Positions 57,627-64,000 of a DNA stretch of 64,000 nucleotides are shown piece after piece (position 1 is the first letter of the stretch; each line of letters begins with the position of its first letter). A model generated the notes under the pieces. The model was not told where the DNA came from and did not search any database. It saw nothing but the letters and a program-made list of their open reading frames with translations. The stretch comes from Nectonema munidae (Eukaryota; Nematomorpha; Nectonematoida; Nectonematidae): contig JAUIRK010001035.1 of the NCBI GenBank assembly GCA_030549495.1, forward strand, positions 186,001 to 250,000. The letters are read 5' to 3'. A program made the translations under genes and the position numbers.

Positions 57627-58380
57627 CGATTCGATTAGTAATTTATGCATTTTTGCTAATTAGATAATGAATTTTCAAAATAATGCAAATTAAATTAGCA
57701 ATCATTCAAATTTTTGTATTTTTTACATGTGTAACATTTAAATAAATTTGAATGTTAAATGCATCGCACTTCATCAACACTGATTGCGACCTTACATGAT
57801 TTTGCATCATTCCAACTTCACATCACCTTTCATAGAATTTTAGCGTCACGAAGCTTCACATTATTTTCAGTTTTTACTTTTCACACACACACATATATAT
57901 ATAAATTATAAAGTAATAATAGCACAGCACAACACCAGAACCCAATCACTTCATCAAAGAAAACAACCAAGATGTGAAACCTTTCCGAGATATCACCAAC
58001 TCCCAAAGCTATCAATCAGCTAATCCATAAAGGCAATGCAATAATCCAAATCCCGTGAAGATCGAAGACGCCTCAATTTATCTCATTACAATAAAGTTGT
58101 TTTTCGTTCAAATTTTCGATCTTTGCTGGTTTAGTCATACAATATGTTAATTACTTATTTAGATTTCAAATATTTTATTTAATAAAAATGTTACTTTTTT
58201 TACAAATTTTATTATTAGTTAAATTTAAAAAGAATTAAATCCCGATTTTAAAAATACATAGCAAAATGACATTAAATAATTTTCTCCCATTTTAAACATA
58301 TTCAAGATCCTGTGCTTACCTAAAATCTAAATTTGAAAGCGGAAAAGAAAATAAAGGATCTTTTATAATCAAACCAAGTT
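57627..58380. other. Non-coding stretch with a GC-richer patch
   Basis: From about 57770 to 58110 base composition is more balanced, with many CATCA/TTCACATCA words and an ACAATAAAG near 58088. It could be the tail of a transcribed element or a UTR. No ORF supports a gene. Confidence 0.35.
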
Positions 58381-59513
58381 TAATATTTGGTACTTTCGTG
58401 TTAGGCCCCGCCACCTAAAGGTAATTAAAAAGTGTACTGAATAACATAAATTTATTAAATCAAGAATATTTTTCAACAAAAGTATATTGAAAACTAAAAG
58501 AACTAAAAAATCTTTTTAATCTGTGGGTGGATAAAATGCAGCCATATCATTAAGAATTGTATTAAATATTTGAAGATGAGTGACGCCAAAGAAACTCTTC
58601 TAAATATACATTTAGCATCTCTTGATCAGTTCCACATTGCCTCTTGTTTCTGACCTTTGCAGAACGCCAAAGTTGTTCAATATGTTGGGTATGTGCTCCA
58701 CTTTCAGGACCCACAAAATTTTGAGTGTGATTTACTGTCAGATTTTGGTATATCGATACTTCTTGAAAACGTAGAACCTTAATTGTACGATATGCACGAC
58801 ATTTATAAGAAAATATTGTCCTTCTTAAACGTGTGTATTTATTGATGAGCGAAATTAGAATACTTTCTGTGCGATCTTTAACAGCTAACATGAAAACTTC
58901 CTTGGTTTCAATGCAACTACCTCCAAACACCAACGTCCCACTTTTGTGGAAGAATTCGACCAACATGATTTTTCCTCTTGGCAAACAATGCTTCAATGCA
59001 TACTTGGATCACCAATGGCAACAGGGTGTTTAAGAAGCTTCCAAAGACATAACTATCTCATGTAATTGTTCCAGTCAACCGTTGTGTTTTTATTCATCCA
59101 AGTTTTCTCTCGCAATATTTAATTGTAGTCAATTCATACGCCCATGAATAAATGAAGAAAATTATATGCTCATAAGACAGCCACGAAGCAACAAGTCAAT
59201 TATATGTTTGTACTCCTTTCTCTTTTCTGCAGCCTCTTTTGTAACAACGCCAACGATTCTTCTTTCCTCCTCCAAAAACTAACTCCATTTGCACATTTTC
59301 GCTTCAACTGCACGATTCCAACCTCTTGTAGATAAATGGTGCATTTCTCTTCATTGTCAAGTTTACGAATGAGTGATTTTAAATTGTCCATTTATTAAAT
59401 TGTTTTATTATTAACCAGACGATTGATATTACTTATTCATTTATGGAATTGTTTATGGAACAGAAATTTGGAAAAATTAGTGGCGGGCCAAAACAAGAAA
59501 GTACCAAATATTT
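58381..59513 (-). mobile_element. Merlin DNA transposon, full length but dead (1117 bp)
   Basis: TIRs of 25 bp (58389 on, GGTACTTTCGTGTTAGGCC...; to 59505 read inward, GGTACTTTCTTGTTTTGGCC...) match at 21 of 25. Flanking octamers TAATATTT (58381-58388) and AAATATTT (59506-59513) match at 7 of 8, the 8-bp duplication of Merlin. A minus-strand transposase related to bacterial IS1016/ISXO2 lies inside, broken into pieces. Confidence 0.9.
58562..59391 (-). pseudogene. Merlin (ISXO2-like) transposase, frameshifted
   Basis: The N-terminal piece (59391-59200) starts MDNLKSLIRKLDNEEKCTIY, with the C-x-x-G helix region seen in the family. A middle piece in another frame reads TTVDWNNYMR. The C-terminal piece (58996-58562) has VEFFHKSGTLVFGG, EVFMLAVKDRTESILISLIN, TVNHTQNFVGPESGAHTQHI and EQLWRSAK then YLEEFLWRH, the DDE_Tnp_IS1595 core. 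Asp of the usual Y-S-D-x-x-RAY is Tyr (FSYKCRAY) and the first catalytic Asp region (normally IDES) reads IMLVE, while the Glu of HIEQLW remains. With frameshifts near 59000-59200 it is inactive. Confidence 0.9.
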
Positions 59514-59639
59514 TATTCAGCATATCAGACAAATTAGTGCACATTAGTTAGTGTTTCACTTTATAAATTAATTAGAATCACTAAAGTCAGTAAAAGGTAA
59601 CCAAACTTAAAAATGGAAGATGTTAATATCTTGATTCGA

Positions 59640-61760
59640 ATTGGTGTAATGATGTATTGAGCATCATCATTGGGGACTTCAACTTCATAAACTATCATAC
59701 TGATATCAGCGCTCGTAATTTTTTTCAAACCTACAATTTTCCTGTATTCTTCTTCTATATTTATAATTTTTTATTCCTAAACCCTTTGATAGATTCTATT
59801 TTTTTAATGTTTCATACTCGTTATCAGATCATCATTTACGTTTACCGTTGTCTCACCTGATTAAATCTTTTGATAAAACTAAGAAATTTAATCATCATGT
59901 TCACTTTGATAAATACTTAACATTAGTTAGTACTTTTGATTGGCATTCTCTTCATAAGATGCACTCTTGTGATCCTAAAATGTACACCTACCTCATCTCT
60001 TCTTTTAAGCGTTTGTCAGTTATCACCCCTCCTGTAAAATGAAATAAGTATAAAATATGTATCAAACTATGCATGATAACTGATTTGTTGATTCGAGGGA
60101 TAAATTGTTTTCTCTATTTTAACAAAACAATTTTCTCGTAATTATTATTAGTGTCAAGTCAATAATTAGATCTATTAAAAAATCATACTTTGATAAAATT
60201 TTTGTCGACTGACTGCTCCAGTTATATGAAAAAACTTGGTCTGTAATCAATTCTATTATAAAACGTGAAAATAAATATCTAACATCTATAAAAAGAGAAA
60301 ACAACACATTAAAATCAAACAATAGTGGCATAGCTTTATTTTTTTATTATTTTTTTTTAGTTAACCTTTTGTTCAAAGTCTTTTAATTGGAATTTTTAAC
60401 AGAGTATGATATTTTATTAGCAGTTAATATTTTGAGAAGCCTAAAAGTTCAAGACTTCAATCTCTCTGCTTATGATATTAAATTAATTATTTCTTTAATC
60501 TTTCTTCTTCTTCACTTTTTTTTATTATCTTTTATTTCCTCACTCTATCTTCCCTTACACATTGAAAATGACAAAAACTTTATCAATCTGTAAAAAAAAG
60601 ATAAGCTAAATTCATTAAACAAATCGGCACATTTCAATTATCGCGAGACTACCCGAAATATTTGGAAAGCTGACATACACTCAAATTTATAGTTATTTCC
60701 CGAAAACTAATCTTTTTTCAAATGATCAAATTGACTTCAGACCCTTATATTCCACTGAAATTTTTCATCATTTCTTCATAAAAAATATTGTTGAAGCTCT
60801 TGATAATAAGAATTTTGTAGCTGCACCTTTAACTGATTTATTTAAAGAGTTTAATTCTATTTCACCACTAATATTAATTTTTAAACTTTTCTTATATGGA
60901 TTTATCAACTAAATCTTCTCTGATATACTCATCTATTAAATTAGGTGTTCTTCAGAAGTCTCTTTTCGCCCCATTATTTTTTTCAATATTCACGAATGAT
61001 ACTTTTTCCCTACTCAGTTATTTTGACTTAATGCTATTTTCAGATGACATAACAGTTGTATTTAATAAAGACTCGCTAGACTCTGCTTGAATAAGAAAAG
61101 GTATTCTAGAATTTCTTGACAGGCTGAATACAAATAAACTGGTTTTAATTAAAGCAAAGTCCAAATACACCGTATTCTCTTTAAACAAAAAAATGATTAT
61201 TTGTACTCATCTTTTGACCATTTTGGGTTACAGCAAGTTTGCTTGCAAATCAATACACAGATTATCCTGAACTGATCACATCAATTACATATCTACGAAA
61301 CTTTATTATTTAATTCTGCAAAACTTTGTTGAACCAAAACTCTCCTATTATTGTATAAAAGGTTATTCATCCCACACATAACGTATAGTTTGTTTTAATT
61401 ATGCTTTTGTCTCAACGGATAAATTATACATAATATAAAAATAGCCCTACTTTTTATTTTCAAAAAAAAAAGATTTTTCATACTAATAATATATTTTTAA
61501 ACAACTCCCTACTCAAATTTCAAGTTTTGTTTGAACTCAAAGAATCTGCCCGTTCTTGCAACTAATTAGTACTAGCGTTTTATCGTCTCTCATATATCAA
61601 AGCAATGCTTCACTAACAGAATTCTGACCTCCCTCAACATACACCATCTCAAACCTTTCCTCTATTCGAACTTTTAAGTCTTATTTTGAAATACAATTTT
61701 GCAATCTTATGCTGCATAATCCCGCTGCAAAAGTGATTCTTTTGTCTGAAAACTAAGTTT
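59640..61760 (+). pseudogene. Strongly decayed LINE (endonuclease to C-terminus)
   Basis: Order and spacing match a non-LTR ORF2. Endonuclease end at about 59657 (IIIGDFNFINYHTDIS) and 59850 (LIKSFDKTKKF). Linker at about 60180-60345 (TWSVINSIIKR-like, ENNTLK on the plus strand). Reverse transcriptase at 60896-61090 (GVLQKSLFAPLFFSIFTND, a decayed GVPQGSILGPLLFSIYIND, and FSDDITVV for FADD). C-terminal traces at about 61290-61740 (FVEPKLSYYC, FKSYFEIQFCNLMLHN). Many stops and shifts are present. It is older than the LINE at 22.7-26.2 kb and too diverged to be its copy. Confidence 0.75.
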
Positions 61761-64000
61761 ATTTTTCTGTGATTAATTGATTGATGTATCGCATTTGCTA
61801 TTCTTCTTATCAACCATAATTGCATTATATTTTATTGTATACTCTTGTGCTTATTCTTTATACACTATTTTTTTGAAATAATCTACTACTATTATTGCCA
61901 AACCGCATAATACATTGAATACAATCCTGCAGTGTATAAGTTTGATTAGACAGTTTAATTTCAATACGCATGTTCAGATTTACCAAAAAAATCTAAACCA
62001 TTTTTTTCATTTTACACAGGCATAGCCAAAAAGGAAGGTAAACCAAATAGAGCGGTAATTAGAAAAAAGTACATAAAACTTCTATAAAGCCTTTGCCCAA
62101 ATAAAATGAGTCTTAGTACATCACTCAATTAGAGCTAAAGAGTTGAAAGATTGACACTAGTTTCCCCATAGGCATTATACATAGTGAGGGACTTGTTTTT
62201 CACTTTGTTTTTTGTTAGAACAAAACATCACGTGCAAAGTCATTAATTCTACTAAAAATAAATATCTGGAATTTGTACATAATTTGTTTTGGACCAATCC
62301 GTCAAAAACAAACTTGGCATGTCATTAGCTTTTCATTAATTCGCACATTTAATGCATAAAATTTGCATGAAGAAGGTCATTTCGCTATTCGCTTTTGAGA
62401 ATTGAGTGATGTGGTTCTTTGGCCATTGAAAGTGCTTCTTGTCAAGCATCTACCAAGTTGAGTAACAAACAATCAATATAAGGGCATACACAATCAAAAC
62501 AAGTATAAGCTGTTACTTCATTCTGTTTCGTAACGTATATTCCTTCAGCTAAAAACTTGGATGCCCTTTTTCCTTAAATTATAGTATGTTTTTAAATCTT
62601 TAAAATTTTATTTTTTCTCGACGTCTTATTTTAAAAAAATATTTTAATTTATGAATCATTCAATTCAATTTTCCAAAAATATTTCAAACTAGAGGAGGAC
62701 AGATATTGAAATATTTTGATGTAGATATATGTAAGCGAAGTGGAGAAACGCTTTCCTTAAGAAAATTGAAGACAAACAATCCTTATCAAAAATAAATTTG
62801 AATTAAATCAGAGGGGCCACATTTCATTCTTAACTCTAAACACCCACATTCCAATATTTCAGTGATTTGCTCACTGCATATTTACAAGACACCGCGTTAT
62901 TATGCGATTTTTCTTTGGCAATTTTCAGCTTTTTTCCCTTCGAAGAAAATAATTTTTATTAAATCTTCTATTTATTTCGTTTATAATGTAGTTTGGCCGT
63001 AAAACAGCTCAATTTATATTTTTCATTAAAAATATGGATGTATCAATATTATTCTTTCATTATATTTATATTATTTTTTAACATAACTATTTACTTATTC
63101 TTAAAATGTATGAGATTTATAAATATATACAGCTGCGTAGCTAGTTATAGAACACTTGGGGACTTTCTAAATAAAATTGAAACTTAGAAATTAAAAATAA
63201 AATATGGAGCCTATTTTTGACAATATATCTAATAATAAAAAGCAAAATATAAAATTGAAATATAGAAAAAATCAAAGAATCAGTGGTGAAGACGATCAAA
63301 TCATTTAATTTTGTTAAGATGAGCATCCTACATGTGTTAAGAAAGCAAATTTTAAATGGAAAATTACTTGAAGAATGGAGTAATATAGACAATGAACAAA
63401 GAAACAGAAACAGACAGAGATATAGAAGTTCATATGCACAAAGAGTAGAGTTGTTATAATCAACATTTGTTACTTTCAGACTGAGTATATATAGTTACAC
63501 ATATACACTACTGCCCCACTGGGCCCCTTCAAATAAAAATTTCGCTGAATATACGCTTTTATAATTGAATAAATACTTGTGTATCTAGAAATTGGCATCA
63601 GAGGGGGCGGCGGGAGAGGGCGGATTTTACTAAACTATAACTCAAATTTTAAGCATATAAATTTAAGCTTTATGAAAATTTTTAAAACAAAAAGAAGAAT
63701 GAGAGCATTAAAACGATCCTCATTCATTGAACTGCAAAGTGAATTGATGTGGTAAAACTTGATGTGTTTAAATAATAAATTTACAAAAAAAAATTGGATA
63801 ATATAAAAGTAATAAGTGTCACAATTAATTACGATTGAAACATAAAAAACTTTTTAGGGCTTCTCACTTTAGAGAAAGATTGAATCTAAAAAACGAGTTG
63901 CAGACATCACCATAATATTTGAGTTCTACGAAAAGAATTAGATCAAGAAAAATTTTCAATCAATTGGAAATGCAATTTTAGGGGGCGTACGCCTAACATA
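61761..64000. other. AT-rich non-coding stretch to the window end
   Basis: No gene was seen. A G-rich motif (CAGAGGGGGCGGCGGGAGAG at about 63599) and a GGGGGCGTACGCC at about 63982 could be two ends of one small element cut by the window edge. Confidence 0.35.

Noticed and set aside
57770-58110. P450 N-terminal exon in the GC-richer patch
   Set aside because: Minus-strand translation shows stops and no proline-rich hinge or KYG-type lead-in expected before exon a.
58562-58996. Bacterial ISXO2/IS1595 insertion sequence
   Set aside because: TIRs, 8-bp duplication, AT-rich codon use and setting fit the eukaryotic Merlin relatives; there are no bacterial flanks.
1-64000. Retrovirus-like, Polinton or other capsid-bearing elements
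   Set aside because: No LTR pair, protease, integrase, capsid or envelope signature was recognised anywhere in the window.

Overview
This is AT-rich nuclear DNA of an animal, probably an arthropod. It carries spliced GT-AG exons, several LINE families, a tRNA-derived SINE, and cut-and-paste DNA transposons of the hAT, pogo/Tigger, piggyBac and Merlin types. The species cannot be fixed from the window. No operons, CRISPR arrays, rRNA or retrovirus-like elements were seen.

The one clear host gene is a mitochondrial-clan cytochrome P450 on the minus strand. Seven consecutive 3' exons (54223 down to 36774) join with consistent phases and end in a stop codon, giving about 454 residues. Only the N-terminal, presumably targeting, exon was not found. 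The introns total about 16 kb and are loaded with insertions: a hAT element and its internally deleted sister, a 491-bp hAT MITE with a 97-bp element nested in it, a long-TIR transposon with a small helix-turn-helix ORF, a ~150-bp tandem array, piggyBac debris with a LINE tail in it, and a ~369-bp tetranucleotide tract.

Left part (1-22.5 kb): almost all non-coding. It holds small inverted-repeat elements, a hAT-like element of 1.86 kb (5062-6925), a 5'-truncated LINE on the minus strand (12.4-13.7 kb), fold-back repeats, a dispersed repeat and a hAT transposase fragment (20.5 kb). Middle (22.5-34.7 kb): a SINE, a nearly complete but frameshifted LINE, a GC-rich pogo/Tigger element with an uninterrupted 500-codon transposase, a BED-type hAT element with perfect 8-bp target duplications sitting inside an unidentified decayed ORF, a second decayed hAT, and a second SINE copy in the opposite orientation. 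Right part (54.2-64 kb): three inverted-repeat elements, a dead Merlin transposon with both TIRs, a heavily decayed LINE, then featureless AT-rich DNA.

Main points of interest: the intact GC-rich Tigger in very AT-rich DNA (recent arrival or transfer); loss of the acidic I-helix residue in the P450; three palindromic elements sharing a CTTGATAAAG-hairpin-CGAAA core that resembles, but does not match, a hammerhead ribozyme core; and a hAT parent/deletion-derivative pair within one gene.
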